This document shows, piece after piece, positions 44,101-54,099 of a DNA stretch of 64,000 nt. The notes under the pieces are model-generated. The model was not told where the DNA came from and made no database searches. It was given only the letters and a program-made list of their open reading frames with translations. The stretch is from contig CM066727.1 of NCBI GenBank assembly GCA_033961575.1, positions 150,149,434-150,213,433 of the forward strand, given 5' to 3'. Both the position numbers and the translations under genes were made by a program. Source of the DNA: Aselliscus stoliczkanus. Lineage: Eukaryota > Chordata > Mammalia > Chiroptera > Hipposideridae. Within the stretch, counting starts at the first letter, position 1, and each line of letters starts with the position of its first letter.

Positions 44101-45263
44101 ACCAGCTGTACTAGTCATTGTAGTTTTCACTGCCACATTTACTTACAGTAAATAATTTCAGTTTCACTTAATATTCTTGATGATGTAATAAAAATTGTGA
44201 ATTTTATTAAACCCTGGCCCTTGAGTATACCTTTTTATTGATTTTTTCCCAATTTTATTGAGATATAATTGACATAAAACATTGTTTAAGTTTAAGGTGT
44301 ACAATGTGATTCGATACATATATGTGTATATACGAGTATATAAATATATATATGAGAGTGTGTGTGTATATATATATAAATATAAATATATATACAGTGA
44401 AACGTTTACCACAATGAGGTTGGTTAATACATCCTTCACCTCACATAGTTACCATTTTGTTGTTGCTATAGTGAGAACATTAAAGCTCTACTCTCATGGC
44501 AAATTTCAAGTATACAATACAGTTTTGTTAACTGTAATCTTAGATGTACCCGCTGTACCTTAGATGCCTGGAACTTGTTCATCCCATATCTGAAAGTTAC
44601 ACATCTTTCTAATGTTCTCTGTGGACTGAGAAGTAAGCATGAAATACTCTGTTGCACCTTGAAGACTGTGTCTCAAGGAAAAGCACTGGCATAATTGTCC
44701 AAGTTGCAAGCTAAATAAGCCTCCTTTTCATAGAACACCAGCTTTACTTGAAAGAACCTCTGACAAACTGGTAAACCAGACCTGGGTATCCGATAGGCAT
44801 TTTCCTGAAAATGAAGGAATCGAGCCTATCATTTCAGGGAAAACAACTTGACAGTGTTTGTTGCCAGTGATAAACCTTCAAACCTTCAAGTGACCATTAC
44901 AACTTTGGAAAACTTGCATCTGCCACTGGGAGCTTGACAGCTTCGCAATAAAGACTTTTCTGATGAGATTAACAAATGATTTTTTTTTTATATTACATAG
45001 TTAAATGTGTAATATGGCAAAATAAGAGTATAAGGGGGGAATCAAAATAAAAATGTGTGAAGATCATTACCCATTATCCTGCAATTTGTTTTTCCCTTAG
45101 TATGTTACGAACACTATTCGAAATCACTGCATTTATATCTAAAATTCTTTCTGTAACAGCATGGTGTTCCATCATGTGATTGACACACATCTATTTAATC
45201 ATCTATTGAGAACCATTCCAGTTGCTTTCATCATTTGCTAATTTACATAATGCAGCAACAAAC

Positions 45264-45316
<53 letters not shown>

Positions 45317-46824
45317 TTGTGTACCGATGCTTTTATATCTATGGTATGGATTCCTAAAAGTTGACCCGTTTTTCATGACCCATCTTATTAAAATTTACCC
45401 TTACACCATCTTTGGTCATTGTCCTTGTTTTTGCCCCCTTTTAAAGCCTCTTATTCACTTACTGTCTTTTTTTTTTTTTTTTTTTTTTTTAGAGCAGTGT
45501 CACTGGCCTTCATATGTGGGATCCGAACCAGGGCCGCTGGCTTCCCAAGCCAGCACTTAACCACCGCACCACTCGGCCGGCCCATCACTCACTGTCTTTT
45601 GATGTCCCCATGCTATTGTCTTTTAAGAACTCTTCCTCTGTGTCTGTCTGGTCTTGCCAACTAGATTATAAAAATAGAAACTCCCTGAGGGCAGGGATCG
45701 TGTACAGACACTAGGTAAATAATGATAGAGGGATGGAGGGTTGATATGAGAAAAAAATGCCTTAATGGCTGTATTTTGTCGCCAGATGGGTGCTGAGGGT
45801 AACTGTGCATTCATGCATTCATGCATTCTTTCATCTTGGCAACTATTTGAAAGAGTAACTCCAACCTAATTCTCATTTCAGGCAAGTACATCGCCTCAAC
45901 ACAGCGACCTGACGGGACCTGGCGCAAGCAACGGAGGGTGAAAGAAGGCTATGTGCCCCAGGAGGAGGTCCCAGTGTGCGTGGTTAGGCTGAGGAGGGGG
46001 TATTAAGTAGGGCTCCCACAAAAAGAGAACATGTAAGCCTATGAGTTCAGGGAAGAATCTCCAGATCTCCAAATGTCGGAAATGGAAGGAGGGGACAGCT
46101 AGCTGAGAAAGGAGAGGAGGGGGTTGGGATTCAGGGATGAGTGAGGGTTGGAAGTGACTAGTCCGGTTCCTATGGCCAAATAGCTTCCAGAACTTTGAGA
46201 CCTAGGGACTCTCCTACAATCTGCAAAGCAGAGAAGAGATGGGGAGGGACCAAGGGGAAAGAAGGAAGCAGAGAAGTGAAAAGGGTCGAGAAAAGGGCTC
46301 GAAAAATAAGTGATTCTTTGCAACTGTTGACATCTCCCTGCAGGTATGAGAACAAGTATGTGAAGTTTTTCAAGAGTAAACCGGAATTGCCCCCAGGGCT
46401 GAGCCCCGAGGCCACTGCTCCTGTCACCTCAAGGCCTGAAGGTGGTGAACCAGGCCTCTCCAAGACAGCCAAACGAAACCTGAAGCGGAAGGAGAAAAGG
46501 CGGCAGCAACAAGAGAAAGGGGAGGCAGAGGCCTTGAGCCGGACTCTCGATAAGGTGTCCCTGGGAGAGACAGCCCAACTCCCCAGTGCCCCACAGGCCT
46601 CTCGGGCAGCCCCTACAGCTGCCTCTGACCAGCCTGACTCAGTTGCCACCACCGAGAAGGCCAAGAAGATAAAGAACCTAAAGAAGAAGCTTCGGCAGGT
46701 GGAAGAGCTGCAGCAACGGATCCAGGCTGGGGAAATCAGCCAGCCCAGCAAAGAGCAGCTGGAGAAGCTGGCAAGGAGGAGGGCGCTGCAGGAGGAGCTA
46801 GAGGACTTAGAGCTAGGCCTGTGA
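30579..46824 (+). CDS. PYM1: PYM1 (WIBG), partner of Y14-MAGO, exon junction complex recycling factor
   Basis: Binds the MAGOH-RBM8A heterodimer through its N-terminus and the 40S ribosome through its C-terminal region, releasing exon junction complexes from translated mRNA and aiding translation (known). Coding exons 30579-30612, 45882-45975 and 46344-46824; 609 nt, 202 residues (human 204). Junction codons are G/GC (Gly) and GT/G (Val). The N-terminal MAGO-Y14-binding motif spans exons 1-2 ([15 protein letters not shown], then [16 protein letters not shown]). Exon 3 has a basic stretch ([14 protein letters not shown]) and a charged, probably coiled-coil C-terminus ending DLELGL. Donors are GTGAGT and GTGCGT. 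Intron 1 is 15.3 kb. The start is fixed by family match and by lying right after the CpG promoter. Confidence 0.97.
31000..33160. other. PYM1 intron 1, no recognised element
   Basis: T/C-rich, featureless by eye apart from a 32-T run at about 31531-31562, possibly the tail of an old minus-strand retroposon. No open frame resembles a known protein. Confidence 0.5.
34541..34687 (-). mobile_element. S4 SINE
   Basis: TTTTTCAGCCAAGCCATCC to TGAGCCATTTGGCTGGCCC. CTTTCTCTTTATTTTTT recurs on both sides. Confidence 0.9.
34993..35455 (-). mobile_element. Long composite SINE (S2)
   Basis: Near-complete copy. The block GCTCACGCTGGCTGCCAGCC is present twice in tandem. Target duplication GATCCACTGCTT at about 34979 and 35456. 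Confidence 0.93.
35544..35661 (-). mobile_element. S1 SINE
   Basis: T tract, GAGGACAGTGTCACTGGCC, end CCACTCAGCCAGCCC; flanked by GATTTTTTTCTTCTT repeats. Confidence 0.92.
36205..36315 (-). mobile_element. S1 SINE
   Basis: T tract, GAGGACAGTGTCACTGGCCC, end CCACTTGGCTGGCCC. Confidence 0.93.
36481..36636 (-). mobile_element. S4 SINE
   Basis: Long T tract, AGCTGAGCCATCCTGCCACC, end TGAGCCACTCGGCAGGCCC. Confidence 0.92.
37060..38045 (-). mobile_element. Old L1 3-prime region, antisense to PYM1
   Basis: Antisense landmarks: TTTTAGATTGTTTCCAGAATTTTTATGA, AAGTAGAATTATTGGGTTGGATGGTA and AGCCAAACTGCTTTCTAAAGG. Diverged. Confidence 0.6.
38106..38224 (-). mobile_element. S1 SINE with (TA)n at its tail
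   Basis: Near-consensus copy ending CCACTCGGCCGGCCC, preceded by about 24 T and a (TA)n tract at 38057-38105. Confidence 0.95.
38738..38925 (-). mobile_element. L1 3-prime-end fragment splitting a MIR
   Basis: TTTAGTTTCAGCTGTACAAAACAATG to TATTCCCTATGTTATACTCCAT is antisense L1 3-prime text. Flanking CTTTAACCTCTT/CTTTAATCTCTT looks like a target duplication. Confidence 0.6.
39240..39470 (+). repeat. L2 LINE remnant
   Basis: GTCACCTTCCCTCATCAAACAGG and TTAGACTGTAAATTCATCTTGA resemble the L2 3-prime end. The neighbouring 38,925-39,240 is unremarkable. Confidence 0.5.
39762..39885 (-). mobile_element. S1 SINE
   Basis: GAGGGCAGTGTCACTAGCCC to CCACTCAGCCGGCC, with a small internal ATCAACC insertion; ACATCTAGATNTTTTT target duplication. 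Confidence 0.92.
40640..40790 (+). repeat. L2 LINE 3-prime remnant
   Basis: CACCAGAATGCATGCTACAAGAAGG and GTATTCCTAGGTCCTGTTACAG. The remainder of 39,886-41,990 shows no recognised element or gene. Confidence 0.55.
41995..42115 (-). mobile_element. S1 SINE
   Basis: (GTTT)n tail, GAGGGCAGTGTCACTAGCCC, end CCACTCGGCGGGC; AAAATATTTTTA on both sides. 42,116-43,120 shows only a 15-C run near 42,857. Confidence 0.93.
43121..43232 (-). mobile_element. S1 SINE
   Basis: T tract, GAGGGCAGTGTCACTGGCCC, end CCACTCGGCCGGCCC. Confidence 0.94.
43311..43405 (-). mobile_element. S1 SINE, slightly 5-prime truncated
   Basis: GAGGGCAGTGTCACTGGCCC to ACTGCTCCAC; TGGCCCCATTT flanks both ends as target duplication. 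Confidence 0.92.
43910..44985 (+). mobile_element. hAT/Charlie-like DNA transposon remnant, split by an L1
   Basis: Left part (about 43,910-44,224) starts with a Charlie-like end (AGTGTTCTCAAAATGTTGTCC) and continues into transposase-like text; right part (about 44,640-44,985) has CTGTCTCAAGGAAAAGCACTGGC and CATTTTCCTGAAAATGAAGGAATCGAGCC, as in ZBED5-type hAT transposases. Frames are broken. A minus-strand L1 3-prime end (44225-44640) separates the halves. Family from memory; no search done. Confidence 0.6.
44225..44640 (-). mobile_element. L1 3-prime-end fragment with internal TA/TG tract
   Basis: TTTTATTGAGATATAATTGACATAAAAC and TTAATACATCCTTCACCTCACATAG are antisense L1 3-prime landmarks. 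Microsatellite-like at 44320-44396. Confidence 0.7.
45266..45314. repeat. (TA)n microsatellite
   Basis: About 24 TA units inside an old L1-like segment in PYM1 intron 1. Confidence 0.95.
45469..45583 (-). mobile_element. S1 SINE
   Basis: T tract, AGAGCAGTGTCACTGGCC, end CCACTCGGCCGGCCC; TCACTTACTGTCTTTTT/TCACTCACTGTCTTTTG flanks. About 300 bp before PYM1 exon 2. Confidence 0.94.
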
Positions 46825-47246
46825 GGCCTTTGGGGAATAGGGGATGGACTGCAGAAAAAACCATGGGGCTCTCTGGGATCGCGGGGAATGTGGGCAGCAG
46901 CAGTCAGGAGGGGTACCCCTCCCATACTGGCTTGCATCCACCTCTCATGTCCCAACTCTGCCCTCCAGAACCTAACCTCTCCCTCGTTCCTTCCCGTTTC
47001 ATCCCAACTATTTTTTGGACTTTTCCCCCTCCCATTCCCAGTGTTCAAAAATCTCGGTAACTACCCTAGGTTCCTTTGCTGCTGATTTGGGTGTCTTGTC
47101 AAAAGAAAATTGGGTGGGTGGGAATCTCTTGGGAGAACTGAGGTTGAGGGCAGGGGGAGTACGCCCAAGTCTTGGAGTCTTGGTTCCTGTTCAGTGTTTA
47201 TGGGTTATTCCCTTCCCCCACCCTTGACCTTTTTTTTTAAGAACAG

Positions 47247-47252
47247 AATAAA
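47247..47252 (+). terminator. PYM1: PYM1 polyadenylation signal AATAAA
   Basis: AATAAA 423 nt past the PYM1 stop, preceded by a T run and followed by a TTGTCTAGCTTTG stretch; mRNA end expected near 47,270. Confidence 0.75.
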
Positions 47253-47849
47253 CGAGTAGACAAATTGTCTAGCTTTGCCTCTTTCTTTTCAGCTTCTAGT
47301 AGGTGTTTTATCTCCTTCAGTTTGGCTCAGAAAGACAAGTTTTGGGAATATTTTTAATTTTTAAAAGTTATGAGTGTATGACCAAATTAGCAACACTGAT
47401 TTCTGATTTCTGTATGTTTGCTCAGACTTCAGAGAACAGAAATTAGTGTTACAATAAAGTGAAACCTAGAACAAATTTCATTTGATATGTTTTCATGTGG
47501 CATCATCATGCTGCATAGCAGTGGGGCCTTTGTACTGACTGCCCTTACTGTTTCTTTCTGAAGATAATAGACCTACTTCACAGCTTCACAGGGGCAGCTC
47601 ATCTGAAATTTTACTTTATCAGATGCCACCCCAAGATGGCATTGTGGGTCAAACTAATGATACAGGAAGAGGAATTTACAGCCAAAAAGAGCTGTCACTT
47701 AATTTTTTTCATATCCTCTGATTTCCACACCCTGTAGCCAACCTCTAGTGTAGAAATGAATGGAGGCAGAAGTCAGCTGTAATGAACTATCTCAGGGGTT
47801 CAAAGTTCTTAGCCTGATTCAAAGGGTCCCATACAATCTTGCCTCATTT

Positions 47850-47986
47850 TTTGTTTTGTTTTGTTTTTTTTTTTTTTGTTTGTTTGTTTTTTGAGGGCAG
47901 TGACACTGACCATCATACGTGGGACCCGAACCAGGGCTGCTGGTGTCCCAAGCCAGCTCCCAACCAAAGCGCCACTTGGCCGGCCC
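47850..47986 (-). mobile_element. S1 SINE
   Basis: GTTTT-rich tail, GAGGGCAGTGACACTGACC, end CCACTTGGCCGGCCC; first SINE downstream of PYM1. Confidence 0.92.
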
Positions 47987-48067
47987 TGGCCTCAATTCTT
48001 GCCATTCCTCAACTCTGATCAAACTTGGCCCCAACTATACTGAACTATTTTACTGAATTATTTTCTT

Positions 48068-48437
48068 TTTTTTTAACTTTATTGGGGAACATTGTGTTTT
48101 TTCCAGGACCTATTAGCTCCAAGTCAGGTTGTCCTTCACTCTTAGTTGTGGAGGGCACAGCTCAGCTCCAAGTCCAGGCGTTGCTTTCAATCTAGTTGCA
48201 GGGGGGTGCAGCCCATTGTCCCATGTGGGAATCAAACCAGCAACCTTGTTAAGAGCACATGCTCTAACCAACTGAGCCATTGGCCGCCCACTGGCAGCTC
48301 AGCTGCAGCTCAGCTCAAGTTGTTATCTTCAATCTAGTTGCGAAGGGCGCAGCTCACTGGCACATGTGGGTCGGCAAACCCTGTTGCTCAGAGCACATGC
48401 TCTAACTAACTGAGCCACCTGGAGCCACCTGGCCACC
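48068..48437 (-). mobile_element. Multi-headed tRNA SINE (S3 group)
   Basis: Reverse of a tail AACTTTATTGGGGAACATTG plus two tRNA-like heads (ending GAGCCATTGGCC and GAGCCACCTGGCC). ATACTGAACTATTTT flanks on both sides. Confidence 0.85.
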
Positions 48438-48576
48438 CCTATACTGAACTATTTTCAGTTCATCAAATGAGCCATGTTCTCTCTTGAGTCTCAATCATTT
48501 GCCCTTGCTGGTTTATTTGGCTAGATTCTCTTCCTGACCCCCTCTCCGTAATCAACTCAACTTTGTAGTTACTTTA

Positions 48577-48689
48577 TTTTTTATTTTATTTTTTTGAGGG
48601 CAGTGTTACTGGCCCTCATACGCGGGACCCGAACCTGGACCACTGGCCTCCCAAGCCAGCTCTCAACCACCGCACCACTCGGCCGGCCC
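48577..48689 (-). mobile_element. S1 SINE
   Basis: GAGGGCAGTGTTACTGGCCC to CCACTCGGCCGGCCC; CAACTCAACTTTG/CAATTCAACTTTG flanks. Confidence 0.92.
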
Positions 48690-48789
48690 CTCAATTCAAC
48701 TTTGAATCTCAGCTTTAAAGTTATCTTCTCTGGGAAGACTTCCGTTACCCTCTAATAATAATTTAGGTGCCTCTCTTTATTTTTTAATT

Positions 48790-49060
48790 TAAAAAATTTT
48801 TTATTTTTCTATTACAGTTCACATACAACATATTAGTTTCATGTGTACAACATAGTGATTAGACATTTATATAATTTATGATAAGTCTAGTACCCATCTA
48901 ACACCATACATAGTTATTACAATATTATGGACTATATTCCCTGTGCTATACTTTACATCCCCATGACTTTTGTTAACAACTAATGTGTATTTCTTAATCC
49001 CTTCCCCTTTTTCACCCACCCCCCTAACTCCCCTCCCATCTGGTAACCATCAAAATGCTC
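48790..49060 (-). mobile_element. L1 3-prime-end fragment
   Basis: ATTAGTTTCATGTGTACAACATAGTG to CACCCACCCCCCTAACTCCC, antisense L1 3-prime text. 49,060-49,740 holds a weak L2-like piece and nothing else. Confidence 0.65.
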
Positions 49061-49743
49061 TGGTGCCTCTTGCTTCCTTATCACTGCACACTTAATGTTT
49101 GTAGTGGCATTTATTACATTATGTTGTCATGCTTGTTTACTTGTTAGCTCTCTTCCTGTTAATTAGATCATGTGTGCCTCAAGCCCTCGGACTGTGTTTA
49201 TCATCATTTTTTCCAGTGCCCAACATAGTAAATTCTCAAATACTTGACTAAATGAATGAGGCCACAAGCCACAAGAAGAAACAAGAGGAGAGATAATTTG
49301 TGCCTTGCACAAATGAGCGGTTAATGAGAACTTGATTGGGCACCTCAGTGTGAGACCAAAAGCCCTAGCTGCCTTGTGTAGGACTCCTACACAATTATAA
49401 AGATTTTATAAGTAAGATTTAATTGGCTTATACATAGGTGTTTGATGCTTTAAAAACCATTATTAAGGAGACATTATTTGTTTTGCAAAAGGATTTACCT
49501 CAGTAAACCTTTAAATTTCCTGGGTCTTTAGTGGTTTGATTAAAGTTTATTTTGGTATTTGTTGGGCTCTGTCAGTCATTGTGCTTGTCTGGAGGAATGC
49601 AATTTTGAATACATTGTAGAACCTTAATTTAAGGAAGCTATAAACTCATGCAAATCATGAATTAAGTATGAGGCAGATTTAATTAAGTTCCATGGTAGAA
49701 GTATCAACAATGTGTTGAGGGAGAGCTAAGAAAGAAACAATTT

Positions 49744-49854
49744 GGGCTGGCCGAGTGGCGTGGTGGTTAAGCACTGGCTTGGGAAGCCAGCAGCCCCGGT
49801 TCGGGTCCCACATATGAGGACCAATGACACTGCCCTCAAAAAAAAAAAAAAAAA
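49744..49854 (+). mobile_element. S1 SINE
   Basis: Complete copy; AAGAAAGAAACAATTTG on both sides. Confidence 0.94.
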
Positions 49855-50165
49855 AGAAAGAAAGAAACAATTTGTTCTGACTGGGGGGTGGAGAGACTTA
49901 ATGGTGGAATTGGATTTTGAAGAATACCTTGACTTACATCTAAGAAAGGCAGCGAGGGGAGAGCAAGTGAGTCAAAGGCTTGGCAGCATGAAAGGTACAT
50001 ATGTGGTGAATTTGCTTTCAGTTCTACAGGGTTACATTTCCTTACAGAAAATCAATGTTAATTACCTGATAATAGGATGCAAATTTGCACATAAGCTAGT
50101 GTTTCTAAATGTCATGAAATCAATTTTGAAAGTTGTGACCAGTGTTTTAAAATAGAAAATAGCAG

Positions 50166-50682
50166 AGGCCGGTCCAGTGGCTCAGTTGGTTAAGAGTTGG
50201 CTTAGAGTGTGTGCTGTGAGCAACAGGGCCACCGGTTCGATTCCCACATGGGCCAGTGATGCTGCGCCCAAGCTGAGCTGTCGCTGAGTTGCCAACAGGT
50301 GGCAGGATGGCTCAGCTGGTGTAACAACAAGATTGCCTGTTCAATGGGGGGCTATGCCTACCCGCAACTGAAGATTGAATTCGGCACCTTGAGCTAAGCT
50401 GCCGCCCAGATGGCTCAGTGGATAGGGCATGCGTTCTTAACAACAAGGATGCTGGTTTGACTCACGCATGGGATGGTGGCTATGCCCACCCACAACTAAG
50501 ATTGAACAGCTCCTTGAGCTTAGAGGCCACGAGCTGCCGCCGGGAAGCCAGATGGCTACTGGCGCCCTCCACAACGAAGATCGAAGAAGAACAACTTGGC
50601 TGGTCCCCTCCTCCAATTCCCCAACACTGTTCCCCTCTCACAATTCCCCAATAAAATCTTTAAAAAAAAAAGAAAGAAAAGA
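50166..50682 (+). mobile_element. Three-headed tRNA-derived SINE (S3)
   Basis: Three tRNA-like starts: CCAGTGGCTCAGTTGGTTAAG (50171-), GGATGGCTCAGCTGGTG (about 50306) and AGATGGCTCAGTGGATAGGG (about 50408), followed by the tail CCAATTCCCCAATAAAATC and A run. Confidence 0.88.
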
Positions 50683-50756
50683 AAATAGCATAGATTGATG
50701 CTTAATAAGGGTAAATATGTTTCACAATAATTTTGTTTTAAAATATGTATGTATGA

Positions 50757-51134
50757 GGGGCCGGCCATGTGGCACAGTTGGTTAGAGCTCCAGCTCTGAG
50801 CAACAGTGTCGCCAGTTTGATCCCCACATGGGCCAATGAGCTGTGTCCAAGATGAGCTGCCACTGAGCTGCCAACAGGTGGCCGGATGGCTCAGTTGGTA
50901 AGAGCACATGCTCTCAACAAGGTTGCCGGTTTGACTCCTGTATGGGATGATGGGCTGTGCCTCCCCCACAACTACATTGAAAGCGGCGACTGGACTTGGA
51001 GCTGAGCTGGTGCCCTCCACAACTAAGATTGAAGGACAACAACTTGATTTGGAGCTAATGGATCCAGGAAAAACACAATGTTCCCCTTCCCCAATTCCCC
51101 AACATTGTTCCCTTCCCCAATTCCCCAATAAAAT

Positions 51135-51137
<3 letters not shown>
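50757..51137 (+). mobile_element. Two-headed S3-group SINE
   Basis: Heads GGCCATGTGGCACAGTTGG and GGATGGCTCAGTTGGTAAGAG, tail CCCCAATTCCCCAATAAAATC, followed by (TA)n. Confidence 0.88.

Positions 51138-51194
<57 letters not shown>
51138..51194. repeat. (TA)n microsatellite at SINE tail
   Basis: About 28 TA units directly after the AATAAAATCTT end of the S3-group SINE. Confidence 0.95.
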
Positions 51195-51196
<2 letters not shown>

Positions 51197-51212
51197 AGAA
51201 TGTAAGAAATGT

Positions 51213-51325
51213 TCTTTTTTTTTTTTTTTTTGAGGGCAGTGTCACTGGCCTTTATATGTGGGACCCGAACCAGGGCCGCTGGCCCCCCAAGCCAGCGCTT
51301 AACCACCGCGCCACTCGGCCGGCCC
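51213..51325 (-). mobile_element. S1 SINE in the tail of an S2
   Basis: GAGGGCAGTGTCACTGGCC to CCACTCGGCCGGCCC, lying between the left target repeat and the body of the next S2. Confidence 0.93.
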
Positions 51326-51791
51326 TTTTTTAAAAAAGATTTTATTGGGGAATTGGGGGAGGAGAACAGCGTTGGAGAATCGGGGAAGGGGAACAGACAA
51401 GTTGCTCTCCTTTTGTTCTTCAGTGTAGTTGTGGAGGACGTTGCTTCATTGGCCCATGTTGATATTATCATTGCATTCTTCCCGGGTGAGGCAGATCGGT
51501 CGCCAGCCACTGGACTGCCACTCACGGCGACTCTTGGCAGCTCACACCAGCTACCAGCTACCAGCCACTCACACTGGCTGCTGGCCACTCACTGTAGCTT
51601 ATGACAGCCCACTGCGGCAGGTGCTGCAGCTATGACATCAGGGTGACTCACAGCAGCCCAGCTCCAGGTGGAGCTATTGTTCACCATCTTAGCTGTAGAG
51701 GGCAATGTCACTGTGGGATCCAAACCGGTTCCCTGCTGCTCAGAGCTGGCATCCCAAGCCAGCTCTTAACCAACGCGCCACTTGGCCGGTC
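51326..51791 (-). mobile_element. Long composite SINE (S2)
   Basis: AAGATTTTATTGGGG through CCACTTGGCCGGTCC. AAGAAATGTTCTTT flanks the S1+S2 pair (about 51205 and 51793), so S2 landed first and S1 went into its T tract. Confidence 0.9.
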
Positions 51792-51792
51792 C

Positions 51793-53400
51793 AAGAAATG
51801 TTCTTTACCTTAGTTTGCAGGAAAATAAATTTGAAAGCCACTAATAAAATCAATACTGAGGGGCTTCACACACTCTCCTTCTGGCCTCTATAATTGGGAT
51901 GTGTAGAGTAGAAGGATATTAGTTTAATTATTTCCCTAATGAATCCTTGTAGCTTATGGCAAAGTAAATTAGCCCCTTCCTTTCTTTTTACTCCTGAGGC
52001 TGTATTACTATTTATTTGGCACATCTTTTCTCCTTGCAGATGATTCCCTTCTAATGTGTAAAGAGCAAAGATTCTAGGGATCTAGAAGTAAGTTAGTTAC
52101 ATATTGCAGGACTGGCCATTGACCCTTAAGAGCTCAGAGCTATGTGTTAGTTCTCATTGTCCACTAGGTGGTACTGTGAGGAGCCAATATTTATTTGCAA
52201 GTTACCTTGACCATCAACTCCAGTTTGTTTTGAGATTAGCAGATATGTTTACTCAGCTTCAAAATCTTTTCTCTCCAGGTTCTCAGGCATTCCAGGAGAA
52301 GGTATCTAGATCTCCCTCTTCTTCCAAACTATAACCTAGTCCTACAAATTGAGGAGGATAGAGAATCTGGGAAGGAGAGACTGCAACTTTTGGTCAGTAT
52401 TGCCATCTCTCAAAAGAGATCAGGAATGTTTTCTGTTTTCATTTGGAGATCAAAGAAGATACTGAACTGCAGTGGAAGTGATGGAGGTTATACCCTAAAA
52501 TAAATAACTGACTGGGGTTATAGAATTGGCTGAGAGGAGGAGAGAGAGGAGATATTAAAGGATCACTCTTGGGAAAGCAACAAGTTACAGAATTTGATTA
52601 AATTCAGCAAATATTTTTTTTCAAGAGCTTTCTATAGGCCAGGAGAATACAAAATTGAATAAATTTTGGTACCTCCTTTGTTGAACCTCAAGAAAAATAA
52701 ATAGGTAAGAACTTAACAATAACATAGTGTGATAAATACTCTATTAGGGGCATACATAGGGTGCTATGTAAGGAGAGAAGGGTTCCCAAAGTCAGCTGTG
52801 AGGGTGGTGGTGGGGGCAGAGATGTGGTGACTAGGGAAGGCTTTCCAGAGGAGATGACCCCCTAGGCTTGAGACTGAGCCTGGAAAGATGAATAGAAGTC
52901 TTCCAACATCCTAGAAATCTACAAGGTTCTGCTGTACTCAAGTCTGCCCTCTTGACTTCATTTGCTCCTGTGATTTCAGTAATTACCTCTGTGCTAATAA
53001 CTCCCAATCTTTCTCTAGCCCAGCCATCTCTAAAACCTAACCATCCAGTACTTCCCATTTGGATTTGGTGCTTCCAATTCAATTTCTCTAAAACCAAACA
53101 CTAAAAGTGGTTTGAGGCTATTTATTTCTATGGTAATAATATAATTTTTATCTTTATTATCAAAGTGGATATCTTACTTCTTATCTGAGCCACTGTAAAA
53201 GCACACTAACTGGCCTCCAACTTAGTTAGATCTCTTCCCACCATCCATTTCCCTAGTCTGTCCTACACATTTGGAACTTCAACAAGATTTTTTAAAAGGG
53301 ATTTACCTCCCTTGAGCCCAATGTGGATGGTATCATCTCATTGAACAACAATAGTGTTTCCCTTAGGTCTACTCAATGGAGACCCAGCTCCTTAGTGCTT
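51793..53400. other. Gene-free stretch, nothing recognised
   Basis: No gene, young repeat or unusual composition was seen here. Confidence 0.5.
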
Positions 53401-53605
53401 TTATAAAAGAGACCCCCACTTTCCACTATGTGAGGATACAAGACATCTGCAACCTGGAAGAGAGCTCTCACCTGACCATGCTGGCACCCTGATCTCAGAC
53501 TTTCGACCTTGAGAATTGTGAGCAAAAAATTTCTGTTGTTCATAAGCTACCTATTCTGTGGCATTTTGTTAAAGAAGTCCAAATGGACTAAGATAGCCCT
53601 CTATG
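53400..53605 (+). mobile_element. MaLR LTR end (MST/THE1-like)
   Basis: CCTTGAGAATTGTGAGCAAAAAATTTCTGTTG with TAAGCTACCTATTCTGTGGCATTTTG and AAATGGACTAAGATAG match the 3-prime part of these LTRs. Confidence 0.65.
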
Positions 53606-53867
53606 TTTTATTTCTAAATTACTCTTCTACCTTAAACTTGGTGATTCCCTTAAATGCCTTTTATAGCCAAACTCAATATTTATTTCCTGAAAATAGATTA
53701 TGCTTTTCTACCTTAGTATCTAAGTTTACACTATTCTTCTAATCTTCCTTGTCAAAACGCTATCTATTTTAGGAAGAGAAAGTTTCCTGAGCATGACATT
53801 AGTCTACCTTCAAATAATATTGTATGACTTCCTGTGCATCATCTAATTTGGCGAGTTCATACAATGG

Positions 53868-53869
<2 letters not shown>

Positions 53870-53905
<36 letters not shown>

Positions 53906-53999
53906 GAGGGCTGTGTTACTGGCCCTCATATGTGGGACCCGAACTGGGCCGCTGGCTTCCCAAGCCAGTGCTTAACCACCACGCCACTTGGTCGGCCCC
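53870..53999 (-). mobile_element. S1 SINE
   Basis: (GTTTT)n tail, GAGGGCTGTGTTACTGGCCC, end CCACTTGGTCGGCCC; CATACAATGGTG flanks. Confidence 0.94.
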
Positions 54000-54099
54000 A
54001 TACAATGGTGATTTTTAATTTTTTTATGGTTTCTATTTCTTTCTTCATTGTATTTATGGTTTTATTTAAATGTTTAAACTCATAATAGGTGTTTTAAAA

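Noticed and set aside
46170..47048. 292-codon minus-strand frame
   Set aside because: Antisense shadow of PYM1 exon 3 and its 3-prime UTR.
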